Source of the DNA: an uncultured Pelagibacteraceae bacterium
Lineage (GTDB): Bacteria > Pseudomonadota > Alphaproteobacteria > Pelagibacterales > Pelagibacteraceae
Reading direction: 5' to 3'
NCBI GenBank assembly: GCA_902595885.1
Contig: CACJRQ010000001.1
Location: forward strand, 124,001 to 188,000
DNA length: 64,000 bases
The notes below the pieces were generated by a model. That model ran no database searches. It had not been told where the DNA came from and was given only the letters and a program-made list of their open reading frames with translations. Shown here piece by piece: positions 1-10,455 of this stretch. Made by a program: the position numbers and the translations under genes. Positions within the stretch are counted from its first letter, which is position 1; every line of letters begins with the position of its first letter.

Positions 1-360
1 CATTAAAGTTGCTGCTATTTCAAGATCTATACCATCTGGTACCTTTACTAAATTCTTAGTTGGGTAATTTCTGTGGGAAGAATAAGATCCTAAGGGAATA
101 CCTGCGTAAGAAATTTTATCTCCAACTTTAAAGTCTTTTACGTTCTCACCAACATTAGTAATAACTCCGGCGCCTTCTAAACCTAAACCAATTGGTAGTT
201 TTAATGGGTACAAGCCTGATCTATGGTAAGTATCAATGTAGTTAAGACCAATTGCTTTTTGTTCAATTGTTACTTCATCTGAACCGGGCTTATCTAAAGA
301 TATAACTTTAACTTCTAAAATTTCAGGTCCACCAGTTTTATTAATTTCTACAGCTCTCAT
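1..360 (-). CDS. Zinc-type alcohol dehydrogenase / NADPH:quinone oxidoreductase, N-terminal part only
   Basis: This is the first 120 codons of a gene that runs off the left edge; the ATG is the reverse complement of bases 358-360. The translation opens MRAVEINKTGGPEILEVK and continues with GLNYIDTYHRSGLYP and a glycine-rich GLEAAGVITNVGENV stretch. This is the typical GroES-like N-terminal domain of QOR-type medium-chain dehydrogenases. The NADPH-binding Rossmann domain would lie outside the window. It is the last gene of a minus-strand run, three bases after the pirin stop codon, so the two are probably co-transcribed. Members reduce quinones or enones with NADPH; the exact substrate cannot be read from this part. 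Confidence 0.85.
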   Translation of the reverse strand, partial: MRAVEINKTGGPEILEVKVISLDKPGSDEVTIEQKAIGLNYIDTYHRSGLYPLKLPIGLGLEGAGVITNVGENVKDFKVGDKISYAGIPLGSYSSHRNYPTKNLVKVPDGIDLEIAATLM

Positions 361-363
361 AGT

Positions 364-1200
364 TTATTTTACAAATGTACCATTATGATAATCTTGAACT
401 GCTTGCAAGATTTCTGCTTTAGTATTCATCACAAATGGTCCACCCCTTGCTATTTTCTCATTTATTGGTTTACCCGAAATCACTAAAAACTTAGCATTTG
501 ATTTTGCTTTAACACTTAAATCTTCACCTTTAGTTAATAATATTAAAGTACTATCTATAACTTGATCGTGTTTATCTTTTCCAATTTCAATTTCACCACT
601 AATTAAATAAACAAAAGTGTTGTGGGTAGATGGTAATTTAAAATTAAATTCTTTACCTTTGTTGAGTTCAACATCAAAATAAACCGGTTCAACGTTATGA
701 CCTATTACTGGACCTTCAGCATTCTCAAATTTACCGGCAATAACTTTCACTTGTTTCTCATCATCTTTATGAACACTCATTTTATCAGCATCAATATAAA
801 GATATTCAGGCTTACTCATTTTTAATTTAGCAGGCATGTTAATCCATAATTGAAAACCATGAAGTCTTCCTTCTTTCATAGCAGGCATTTCTGAATGAAT
901 GATCCCACTTCCTGTTTTCATCCATTGAACATCTCCAACAGTCATTCTACCTTCACCACCTGTACTATCTTTATGCTCAAAATTTCCAGCCAACATATAA
1001 GTCACTGTTTCAATTCCTCTATGAGGGTGGGGTGGAAAACCCGCAATATAATCCTCACTATTTTCTGATCCAAATTCATCAAGCATTAAGAAAGGATCAA
1101 AATAATTTGGCTCAATACCAATACTTCTTTTTAATTTAACTCCAGCACCGTCAGAAGCTGGAATAGGATCAATAATTTTACTAACTTCAATATTTTTCAT
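364..1200 (-). CDS. Pirin family protein (bicupin)
   Basis: This 278-residue protein matches pirin in length and in its N-terminal cupin signature: PHPHRGIETVTYML, followed by GDVQWMKTGSGIIHSE and then LHGFQLWINMP. The histidines in the first two stretches and a nearby glutamate form the Fe(II) site in characterised pirins. The second cupin half is less conserved, as is usual. Bacterial pirins include quercetinases and redox-responsive regulators, so a biochemical role cannot be assigned. It lies between a HAD-family hydrolase (20 bases upstream) and a quinone oxidoreductase (3 bases downstream), which suggests a small redox or detoxification operon. Confidence 0.9.
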   Translation of the reverse strand: MKNIEVSKIIDPIPASDGAGVKLKRSIGIEPNYFDPFLMLDEFGSENSEDYIAGFPPHPHRGIETVTYMLAGNFEHKDSTGGEGRMTVGDVQWMKTGSGIIHSEMPAMKEGRLHGFQLWINMPAKLKMSKPEYLYIDADKMSVHKDDEKQVKVIAGKFENAEGPVIGHNVEPVYFDVELNKGKEFNFKLPSTHNTFVYLISGEIEIGKDKHDQVIDSTLILLTKGEDLSVKAKSNAKFLVISGKPINEKIARGGPFVMNTKAEILQAVQDYHNGTFVK

Positions 1201-1220
1201 ATTTCATAAATAAGAATTAT

Positions 1221-1883
1221 TTATATTATATCAAGTAACTTACTAAGATCTTTAATTTGATGTTTTGGTACATAATCTAGATTATCAAAAGAATTATTAT
1301 TTCTATTTACCCAAATAGCATTATAACCATAATTTCCACCACCAGATATATCCCAAGTATTAGAACTTAAAAAAGCAACTTCTTTTTTTTGAATTTGATA
1401 TTTCTTTATAGGAATATCATAAACTTTAGAATCTGGTTTATAAACTCCAACCTCCTCAATTGAAAAAATATCATCAAATATATTTTCTAAATTATTGCTC
1501 TTAACCAATTCATTAAGAAGGGAAGGAGTACCATTGGAAAGAATAGCAAGTTTTAAATTTTTTTCTTTAAGTGATTTTAAAACTGCAGGCACTTCTTTAA
1601 ATGTTGAGAGAATTTTATAAAGATCTAATAATTCATTTCTCATTGCAGAATCTATATCATAAGTTTTCATTGATTTATCCAAACTATCCTTTGTTACTTG
1701 CCAAAAATCCTTATGACGTTTCATTAAACTTCTCAGCCAAGTATATTCTAATTGTGTTATTCTCCAATAATTGGAGAAACCTTCCCACTTATCACCTATT
1801 TTATCTTGACATTTTTCAGCAGCTGAGTTGACATCAAACAAAGTACCGTAAGCATCAAAAATTATTGCTTTAATTTTTTTCAT
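1221..1883 (-). CDS. Haloacid dehalogenase type II-like HAD hydrolase
   Basis: The 220-residue protein begins with the HAD nucleophile motif DAYGTLFD. It has the second motif ILSNGT and the C-terminal SSNTWDISGGGNYGYNAIWVNR segment, which resembles the active-site region of L-2-haloacid dehalogenases rather than phosphatases. The family hydrolyses 2-haloacids through an aspartyl ester. Marine bacteria often carry such genes, but HAD proteins are promiscuous and the substrate is unproven. It heads the leftmost minus-strand run and is divergent from rsmE, with only 16 bases between the start codons. Any promoter must therefore reach into the rsmE coding region. Confidence 0.85.
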   Translation of the reverse strand: MKKIKAIIFDAYGTLFDVNSAAEKCQDKIGDKWEGFSNYWRITQLEYTWLRSLMKRHKDFWQVTKDSLDKSMKTYDIDSAMRNELLDLYKILSTFKEVPAVLKSLKEKNLKLAILSNGTPSLLNELVKSNNLENIFDDIFSIEEVGVYKPDSKVYDIPIKKYQIQKKEVAFLSSNTWDISGGGNYGYNAIWVNRNNNSFDNLDYVPKHQIKDLSKLLDII

Positions 1884-1899
1884 AAACTAACTTATCAAT

Positions 1900-2598
1900 A
1901 TGAGTAACATTAGATTATTTTATTCAAAAAGTTTATCTCTTAATTTGACTGACAAACTTGATAAATCTCAATCTCATTATGTTTCAAAAGTTATGAGACT
2001 TAAAGAGAAAGAAGTTTTTTCTCTTTTTAATAGCAGTGGTGAATGGGAAGCGAAAATCTCAAATGTCACAAAAAGTATAGTTGAATTTAATGTTACGAAA
2101 CAATTAAGACACAAAGAAAATACCAAAGACCTCTGGCTAGCTTTCTCTCCAATCAAATCAAATTACTTTAATTTTATGATCCAAAAAGCTACAGAGCTTG
2201 GTGTAACTAAGTTTTTACCAATTATCTTTGAAAGAACGATTGTTAGAAAGATAAATAAAGAGAGATTGGAAAAAGTAATCATAGAAGCAGCCGAACAGTC
2301 AAATAGAATAACAGTTCCATCAATTGAGGATCCTCAAAAATTAAAAAGTTTTCTAAATAATGATATGGATTTAATATTTACTGACCTCAATACTGCTAAT
2401 ACAAAAATTGATCTTATAAAGTTAACAACTAAACCCACTTGCGTAATCATAGGGCCTGAAGGAGATTTTTCTGAGCAGGAGAGGGAAGAGATTCTCAAAT
2501 TTAATGGTGTTCAGTCTGTTAAAATCAATGAAAACATCTTGAGATCTGAAACGGCTGTAATTTCTGCTCTATCAATCATAAATTACGCCATTAATTGA
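1900..2598 (+). CDS. rsmE: 16S rRNA (uracil-1498-N3)-methyltransferase RsmE
   Basis: RsmE methylates N3 of U1498 in the decoding region of 16S rRNA using S-adenosylmethionine. The 232-residue protein has an N-terminal PUA-like part (residues 1-70) and a C-terminal SPOUT knot domain. The knot signatures are visible as ATELGVTKFLPI, AAEQSNR, the loop IIGPEGDFSEQE and the final LRSETAVISAL. Length and motif order match the family. It precedes the cytochrome oxidase operon by 62 bases. In many alphaproteobacteria rsmE sits elsewhere, so co-regulation with coxB is not implied. Confidence 0.95.
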   Translation: MSNIRLFYSKSLSLNLTDKLDKSQSHYVSKVMRLKEKEVFSLFNSSGEWEAKISNVTKSIVEFNVTKQLRHKENTKDLWLAFSPIKSNYFNFMIQKATELGVTKFLPIIFERTIVRKINKERLEKVIIEAAEQSNRITVPSIEDPQKLKSFLNNDMDLIFTDLNTANTKIDLIKLTTKPTCVIIGPEGDFSEQEREEILKFNGVQSVKINENILRSETAVISALSIINYAIN

Positions 2599-2619
2599 TA
2601 TTTTGTCGCTAAAAGTAAA

Positions 2620-2651
2620 AGTGTATTTTTTTAAAAGACACTCTATATAGG
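2620..2651 (+). promoter_or_regulatory. Possible coxB promoter region with a -10-like hexamer and a short inverted repeat
   Basis: The 62-base gap before coxB holds TATATA at 2644-2649, immediately followed by GG and an A-run up to the ATG. No convincing -35 box is present at the right distance. AGTGT (2620-2624) and ACACT (2638-2642) form a 5-base inverted repeat around an A/T core and could be a small operator. This is pattern reading only. Confidence 0.25.
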
Positions 2652-2660
2652 TTAAAAAAA

Positions 2661-5112
<2,452 letters not shown>

Positions 5113-5145
5113 GTATAGCAAACAAGATTTTTTAACTTAAAATTA

Positions 5146-6057
5146 ATGATTAAGTCTAAATTAAAAAATAGAAACTTATCTCAAGAAGACGCCTTTAATT
5201 TATCTGAATTATTTAAATTAATGAAACCAAGAGTGATGTCTTTGGTTATCTTTACATGTGCAGTTGGATTGTTAATGGCTCCAAATATAATTCCAACAAA
5301 AGATGCAATCATTGGAATAATTTTAGTGTCAATTGGAGCAGGAGCAGCTGGGGCTTTAAATATGTGGTATGAGTCAGATTTAGATGCCCTTATGACACGA
5401 ACTTGTTTGAGACCAATTCCGACAGGCAAGGTAAATAGAAATCAAGCACTAGTATTTGGAATTTCTCTTTCGATTTTTTCTGTTATTGCGCTTGATTATT
5501 ATTCAAACAGAATATCAGCTAGTTTATTACTTTTTACTATTTTGTTTTATGTATTTGTTTATACAATTTGGTTAAAAAGAAAAACTCCGCAGAATATAGT
5601 AATCGGAGGAGCTGCAGGAGCACTGCCTCCAGTTATTGGCTGGACTATAGCTACTAATTCTTTGACTTTTGAACCAATTACTTTCTTCTTAATTATATTT
5701 TTTTGGACTCCTTCACATTTTTGGGCTTTAAGTTTGTATAAATCTGATGATTATAAAAAAGCTAAAATTCCAATGCTTCCTTTAACTAATGGAGTTGAGA
5801 GTACAAAATTAAACATATTTGTTTATTCTTTAACAATGATACCTGTAATTATCTTACCTTATGCAATTGGCTTTGTAGGTATAACTTTTTTAATCCCATC
5901 TTTAATTTTGACAATTTATTATAATTATTTATGTTTCGACCTTTATAAATTTAAAAAAAACAAATTTGATGCAAAAAAAGCAAAATCTATTTTTGGATAT
6001 TCAATTTTGTATTTATTTTTAATTTTTGTTCTTTTTTTAATTGATAAAATTTTATGA
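5146..6057 (+). CDS. ctaB: Protoheme IX farnesyltransferase (heme O synthase)
   Basis: CtaB attaches a farnesyl group to heme b, giving heme O on the way to heme A for the oxidase. The 303-residue protein is a UbiA-type prenyltransferase with about eight or nine helices. The diphosphate-binding motif is visible as NMWYESDLDALMTRTCLRPIPTG, where the DxxxD aspartates and the R-x-x-P-x-G tail are characteristic. A second acidic loop is YKSDDYKKAKIPMLPLTNG. The stop codon overlaps the start of the next small gene (ATGA), so the two are translationally coupled. The heme A synthase gene (ctaA) is not in this window. Confidence 0.97.
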   Translation: MIKSKLKNRNLSQEDAFNLSELFKLMKPRVMSLVIFTCAVGLLMAPNIIPTKDAIIGIILVSIGAGAAGALNMWYESDLDALMTRTCLRPIPTGKVNRNQALVFGISLSIFSVIALDYYSNRISASLLLFTILFYVFVYTIWLKRKTPQNIVIGGAAGALPPVIGWTIATNSLTFEPITFFLIIFFWTPSHFWALSLYKSDDYKKAKIPMLPLTNGVESTKLNIFVYSLTMIPVIILPYAIGFVGITFLIPSLILTIYYNYLCFDLYKFKKNKFDAKKAKSIFGYSILYLFLIFVLFLIDKIL

Positions 6058-6179
6058 TAACACCTGACAAAAAAACAAAGAAAAAAAATATTATAACTGC
6101 TATAGCAATTTTAGCATTTATGGTATTTTTATTTATTTTTACTTTATACAACGTTGGAGTATTTGATAGACAGATATGA
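6054..6179 (+). CDS. Small single-pass membrane protein, CoxF-like, in the oxidase operon
   Basis: This 41-codon gene is absent from the ORF track because of its size. Its ATG overlaps the ctaB stop (ATGA at 6054-6057), and its TGA at 6177-6179 overlaps the ctaG ATG at 6176 in the same way. The product starts with a basic cytoplasmic stretch, KKTKKKN, continues with one hydrophobic helix (about residues 13-33) and ends NVGVFDRQI. Alphaproteobacterial cox loci carry a short membrane protein, CoxF, exactly between ctaB and ctaG. Position and topology support homology, but the similarity is too short to prove. A role in copper or heme insertion is inferred from context only. Confidence 0.75.
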   Translation: MITPDKKTKKKNIITAIAILAFMVFLFIFTLYNVGVFDRQI

Positions 6180-6709
6180 TTAAAGGCAAAACATTAACTC
6201 CTTTACTTTTAGCTGGGATTTTTATCCTTATGTTAGGATTGTCTTTTGCAGCAGTGCCTTTATATGATTTGTTCTGTAGAGTTACTGGTTTTGGAGGAAC
6301 AACCCAGGTTTCAAAAGAAGCTCCAAAAATAGTTTTAGACAAGGTTGTAAGTGTGAGGTTTGATACAAATGTGAACAATCTTGATTGGAATTTCAAAGCA
6401 AAATCAAATGTTATTGATGTGAAAGTTGGCCAGGTCAACAGAATTGAATTTGAAGTTGAGAATTTAGGAAAAGAAACGACTCATGGTGTAGCTAGTTTTA
6501 ATGTTTCACCAGCAAGTTTTGGCAAATATTACAGTAAATTAGGATGTTTTTGTTTTGAAAAACAAGAGTTGAAGGCAGGAGAGAAGGCAACTTACGTAAT
6601 GACTTTCTATTTAGACCCTGACCTTGTGAACGATCCAACTACAAAAAATCTACAAGATGTAACTATGTCGTACACTTTTTTCTCGACAGATTACTATAAA
6701 CAATCATAA
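6176..6709 (+). CDS. ctaG: Cytochrome c oxidase assembly protein CtaG (Cox11)
   Basis: CtaG/Cox11 delivers copper to the CuB site of subunit I. The 177-residue protein has a short N-terminus, one membrane anchor (about residues 8-28) and a periplasmic immunoglobulin-like domain. The copper-binding cysteines are in LGCFCFEKQEL (CFCF), and a further cysteine lies in LFCRVTGFGGTT after the helix; both are family hallmarks. The start is fixed by the ATGA overlap with the preceding 41-aa gene. It is followed by coxC after nine bases, the usual alphaproteobacterial order. Confidence 0.97.
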   Translation: MIKGKTLTPLLLAGIFILMLGLSFAAVPLYDLFCRVTGFGGTTQVSKEAPKIVLDKVVSVRFDTNVNNLDWNFKAKSNVIDVKVGQVNRIEFEVENLGKETTHGVASFNVSPASFGKYYSKLGCFCFEKQELKAGEKATYVMTFYLDPDLVNDPTTKNLQDVTMSYTFFSTDYYKQS

Positions 6710-6718
6710 TCACGAAAA

Positions 6719-7507
6719 ATGTCAGTAGAAAAAAAACACGATTACCACTTAGTTGATCCAAGTCCCTGGCCAATCTATACATCTTTTGCATGCTTAGTAT
6801 TAGCTATAGGTGCAATTTTTTATATGCATAACGGTATTTCTTGGGGAATGTATCTTGGTTTAGCTTTGTTAATTTATGGTGCATATATGTGGTTTAGAGA
6901 TGTAGTGATCGAAGCTGAACATCAAGGTCATCACACTCCTGTTGTTCAAATTCATCATAGATATGGAATGACTTTATTTATTGCTTCAGAGGTAATGTTC
7001 TTTGTTGCATGGTTCTGGGCTTACTTTGATATAAGCTTGTTTCCAAATGAATTTGTTGGAAATGTATGGCCACCAAAAGATATTGAAACATTTGATCCTT
7101 GGGACATTCCTTTGATAAATACTTTAGTTTTATTATTATCAGGAACAACTGTAACTTGGGCTCATCACTCTTTATTGGAGGATGATAGAAAAGGATTTAT
7201 ACAAGGGTTAACTTTGACAGTAATACTAGGTTTCTTTTTTACGTTATTACAAGCATATGAATACCATCATGCTACTTTTACCTATTCGGGCCATATTTAT
7301 GGAGCAGTATTTTATATGGCAACAGGTTTTCACGGTTTTCACGTGATTATTGGAACAATTTTTTTGGCGGTATGTTTGTGGAGAGGAAGGCTTGGTCATT
7401 TTACAAAAGATCATCATTTTGGATTTGAAGCAGCTGCTTGGTACTGGCATTTTGTTGACGTAGTGTGGCTCTTCTTATTTGCTGCAATATATATTTGGGG
7501 AAGTTAA
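6719..7507 (+). CDS. coxC: Cytochrome c oxidase subunit III
   Basis: Subunit III stabilises the oxidase core and helps proton uptake to the D channel. The 262-residue protein has seven predicted helices. It begins with the typical HDYHLVDPSPWPIYTS, and the family signature HRYGMTLFIASEVMFFVAWF contains the membrane glutamate. Later GFHGFHVIIGTIFLAVC and AAAWYWHFVDVVWLFLF are highly conserved. The gene is also called ctaE. Bacterial operons often hold a DUF983 gene between coxC and surf1; none is present here, since surf1 starts nine bases downstream. Confidence 0.98.
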   Translation: MSVEKKHDYHLVDPSPWPIYTSFACLVLAIGAIFYMHNGISWGMYLGLALLIYGAYMWFRDVVIEAEHQGHHTPVVQIHHRYGMTLFIASEVMFFVAWFWAYFDISLFPNEFVGNVWPPKDIETFDPWDIPLINTLVLLLSGTTVTWAHHSLLEDDRKGFIQGLTLTVILGFFFTLLQAYEYHHATFTYSGHIYGAVFYMATGFHGFHVIIGTIFLAVCLWRGRLGHFTKDHHFGFEAAAWYWHFVDVVWLFLFAAIYIWGS

Positions 7508-7516
7508 TATTTATCC

Positions 7517-8170
7517 TTGAAGAATAAATTTCTATTTTCAGTATTTGTTTATTTTATTATTTTAACTCTTCTCTCACTAGGGTTTTGGCAAATTTATAGA
7601 TTAAATTGGAAATTAGAATTAATTGAGCAAATAGAAAATTCTCTAAAAAACGATCCAGTAGAATTATCCAACATTGAAAAAAAAAACTATCTTAGGATAA
7701 AGACAAGTGGAGATATTGATTTTGACAAACAAATTTACTTCTACAATTTAAATGATTCAGGGAAACCTGGATTTGAGGTAATTAATCCAATAAAAATTGG
7801 TGATGAAAATTACTTAGTGAATAGAGGATGGATACCTTTTGAAAAAAAAGACCTACCTGAAATAAATTTAGTTGATGAAAATCAAATAGTCGGCACTCTT
7901 ATGCTACAAACTAAACCAAGTACATTTAAGCCTGAAAATGATATTGAAAAAAATTATTGGTTTACTTTGGATAGAGAAGATATTTTAAAATTTACTGGTA
8001 GAAATTTTTCAGAGTATGTCATTTATTTAAACGGTGATTATAAAATTCCAAAACCAAGAGTGATTACTGCTAAAATTTCAAATAATCATAAGAAGTATGC
8101 AATTACTTGGTTTTCTATGGCGATTTCAATTCTTTTAATATATTTATATTTTAGGAAAAAAAATTATTAA
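7517..8170 (+). CDS. SURF1 family oxidase assembly protein
   Basis: SURF1 (Shy1) proteins help place heme A into cytochrome oxidase subunit I. The 217-residue protein has the expected two terminal membrane helices flanking a periplasmic domain. Hallmarks are GFWQIYRLNWK after the first helix and VNRGWIP in the centre; the second helix is near the C-terminus (WFSMAISILLIYLYF). The start codon is TTG at 7517, because no ATG precedes the conserved first helix in frame. The stop is directly followed by the thrC ATG with no gap. Confidence 0.93.
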   Translation: MKNKFLFSVFVYFIILTLLSLGFWQIYRLNWKLELIEQIENSLKNDPVELSNIEKKNYLRIKTSGDIDFDKQIYFYNLNDSGKPGFEVINPIKIGDENYLVNRGWIPFEKKDLPEINLVDENQIVGTLMLQTKPSTFKPENDIEKNYWFTLDREDILKFTGRNFSEYVIYLNGDYKIPKPRVITAKISNNHKKYAITWFSMAISILLIYLYFRKKNY

Positions 8171-9553
8171 ATGAGATACGTAAGTACAAGAGACACATCA
8201 AAAACCTTTGAATTTAAAGACGTTTTCATTAAAGGCCTTGCCGATGATGGAGGTTTATTTATTCCAGAAGCATTGGTGAAATATGGGGAAAATGAAATTA
8301 GAGATTTAAAAAAACTCAGTTATTCAGAGTTAGCAAAAAAAATTGTTTATCCATTTATTGGTAATTTTATGTCTGAATCTGAAATGAGTAAAATTATTGA
8401 TAAATCTTACTCCACATTTAGAAAAGATAACGTTGTAGATTTCATAAAGATTGGAGACAAAACAATATTAGAATTATTTCATGGTCCTACTCTAGCTTTT
8501 AAAGATGTTGCCATGCAACTTTTAGGTAACTTTTACGAATATTACCTAAACAATGAAAAGCAAAAAATTAATATTGTTGTTGCCACATCTGGAGACACTG
8601 GTGCTGCAGCAATTGATGCAATTAAAGGTAAAAAAAATGTTAATATTTTTGTGCTTCATCCAGACAATCGTATTTCACCAGTTCAAAGAAAATTAATGAC
8701 AACAGGTAAATATGAAAATGTATTTAATATAGCTATAAAGGGAAATTTTGATGATTGCCAAAACCTGGTTAAATCTATGTTTGCAGATAAGCAGTTTTCA
8801 AATGATATCAAAATGTCAGGGGTAAACTCTATTAATTGGGCGAGGATTATTGCTCAAAGTGTTTATTATTTTTATAGTTATTCATTGGTTGAAAACACAG
8901 GTGAACCAACAAATTTTTCAGTACCAACAGGAAATTTTGGAGATGTTTATGCTGGATATTTAGCCAAAAAAATGGGCTTGCCTATAAATAAATTAATTGT
9001 TGCAACTAATCAAAACGACATTTTACATAGAGCAATATCAAAAGGTAGTTATGAAGCAGAAAAGGTTTCAGAAACTATTTCTCCTAGTATGGATATTCAA
9101 ATAGCTAGTAATTTCGAGAGACTTATATTCGATCTTAATAATGAGGATGATAAACAGACTTCATTAGATATGAAAAATATTACAGAGAATGGAAAATATT
9201 TAATTGGTGATGATAAATTAAATAAAATTAGAGAAAATTTTTTATCAGCTAGTCTGAGCGAGAATGAGACCTTAGAGGTTATTAAAAAGGTGTATGAAAA
9301 ATTTTCTGTAGTTTTAGATCCACACACAGCAATTGGATATGGTGCTTTCGACAAACACAACCTAAAAGGAAATAATATTGTACTAGCAACTGCACATCCA
9401 TGTAAATTTCCTGATGCTGTTTCCAAAGCTATTAATTTAAAATCTGATTTACCAAAAGAACTTGAGTTTATTTTGAATGAAAAAGAAGATTATGATATAT
9501 TAGAAAATAATTTAGAAAAAATTAAAAACTATATTATAGGTAAAACAAAATGA
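8171..9553 (+). CDS. thrC: Threonine synthase
   Basis: ThrC converts O-phosphohomoserine to threonine with pyridoxal phosphate. The 460-residue protein has the N-terminal YVSTRD segment, the PLP-lysine motif HGPTLAFKDVAMQ, and the glycine-rich VATSGDTGAAAIDA and SVPTGNFGDVYAGY phosphate loops. Size and motifs match the long, bacterial/fungal-type enzyme. It sits at the end of the cox operon, an arrangement also seen in other alphaproteobacteria. Homoserine kinase (thrB) lies nearby on the other strand, so both last steps of threonine synthesis are local. The stop overlaps the next start (ATGA). Confidence 0.97.
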   Translation: MRYVSTRDTSKTFEFKDVFIKGLADDGGLFIPEALVKYGENEIRDLKKLSYSELAKKIVYPFIGNFMSESEMSKIIDKSYSTFRKDNVVDFIKIGDKTILELFHGPTLAFKDVAMQLLGNFYEYYLNNEKQKINIVVATSGDTGAAAIDAIKGKKNVNIFVLHPDNRISPVQRKLMTTGKYENVFNIAIKGNFDDCQNLVKSMFADKQFSNDIKMSGVNSINWARIIAQSVYYFYSYSLVENTGEPTNFSVPTGNFGDVYAGYLAKKMGLPINKLIVATNQNDILHRAISKGSYEAEKVSETISPSMDIQIASNFERLIFDLNNEDDKQTSLDMKNITENGKYLIGDDKLNKIRENFLSASLSENETLEVIKKVYEKFSVVLDPHTAIGYGAFDKHNLKGNNIVLATAHPCKFPDAVSKAINLKSDLPKELEFILNEKEDYDILENNLEKIKNYIIGKTK

Positions 9554-10038
9554 AGATTAAAGAAGGGGAACAACTTCCAAATTCAGAATTTTATTATTTA
9601 GACTCAAGTGGAGCAGCAAAAAAAATAACTACGGCAGAAGTTTTTAAAAATAATAAAACAATTGTGATTGGTGTTCCTGGAGCATTTACAAAAGTTTGTT
9701 CCGCAAAACATCTTCCAGGGTATGTTAATAATTACGAGGAAGCAAAGAATAAAGGGGTTACAAAAATTATTTGTGTTTCAGTTAATGATCCAAATGTGAT
9801 GAAAGCATGGGGTGATAGTCAAAAAGTTGAAGATAAAATATTTATGGCTGCAGACCCATATTGTGAATTTACTAAATCAATTGGAGCAGAAATAGATAGA
9901 CACGATCGGGGTCAGGGAATGAGGTCAGCAAGATATACAATGTTAATAGACGACAATGTTGTAAAGAAAATACAAGCAGAAGAAGATACTGCCACTTGTG
10001 AAATTTCAGCAGCTCAAAATTTTTTAAAATTAATCTAA
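9550..10038 (+). CDS. Peroxiredoxin, Prx5/glutaredoxin-dependent type
   Basis: This 162-residue thiol peroxidase reduces hydrogen peroxide and alkyl hydroperoxides. The peroxidatic cysteine is Cys50 in VPGAFTKVCS, the Prx5-type version of the PxxxTxxC motif. Downstream landmarks are CVSVNDPNVMKAWG and RSARYTMLIDD, typical of PRX5 and the domain fused to glutaredoxin in some bacteria. Here no glutaredoxin domain is attached. An additional cysteine near the end (EEDTATCEIS) occupies the position of the possible resolving cysteine. It closes the cox plus-strand run, and its 3' end overlaps rnhA by nine bases on the opposite strand. Confidence 0.92.
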   Translation: MKIKEGEQLPNSEFYYLDSSGAAKKITTAEVFKNNKTIVIGVPGAFTKVCSAKHLPGYVNNYEEAKNKGVTKIICVSVNDPNVMKAWGDSQKVEDKIFMAADPYCEFTKSIGAEIDRHDRGQGMRSARYTMLIDDNVVKKIQAEEDTATCEISAAQNFLKLI

Positions 10039-10455
10039 ATTTGCTGCTTTTTTAGCTAGTAAGTCCACCTCTTCATTTAAAGGGTTTCCATCATGAGCTT
10101 TAACCCAATTCCATTGAATATTAAGCGATTTATTTAAATTATATAGATCAATCCATAAATCTTTATTTTTAACATCTTCTTTTTTTGAGGTTTTCCAATT
10201 ATTAGCTAACCAAGTATTAATCCATTCAGTTATCCCATTTTTTACATATTGAGAGTCGGTATATATTTTTATTTCAACACCAGGCTTCATATCTTTCAAT
10301 GCATTAATTGGGGCTAACAACTCCATTCTATTATTTGTTGTATTTTTTTCGTTACCACTAATTTTTTTTATTTCTTTTCCATCATTTATAATCGCAGCCC
10401 ATCCACCATTACCTGGATTTGTTAAACAAGAACCGTCTGTATAAATTGTAATCAT
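10030..10455 (-). CDS. rnhA: Ribonuclease HI
   Basis: RNase HI cuts the RNA strand of RNA-DNA hybrids. The 141-residue protein contains all catalytic elements: the first aspartate in IYTDGSCLTNPG, the glutamate in NRMELLAPI, the second aspartate in IYTDSQYVKNGI, and the histidine/aspartate pair in KAHDGNPLNEEVDLLA. Length is slightly shorter than E. coli RNase HI (155) and the basic handle region is kept (WKTSKKEDVKNKDLW). It overlaps thrB by one base upstream. RNase HII is encoded separately at 25995. Confidence 0.97.
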   Translation of the reverse strand: MITIYTDGSCLTNPGNGGWAAIINDGKEIKKISGNEKNTTNNRMELLAPINALKDMKPGVEIKIYTDSQYVKNGITEWINTWLANNWKTSKKEDVKNKDLWIDLYNLNKSLNIQWNWVKAHDGNPLNEEVDLLAKKAANLD

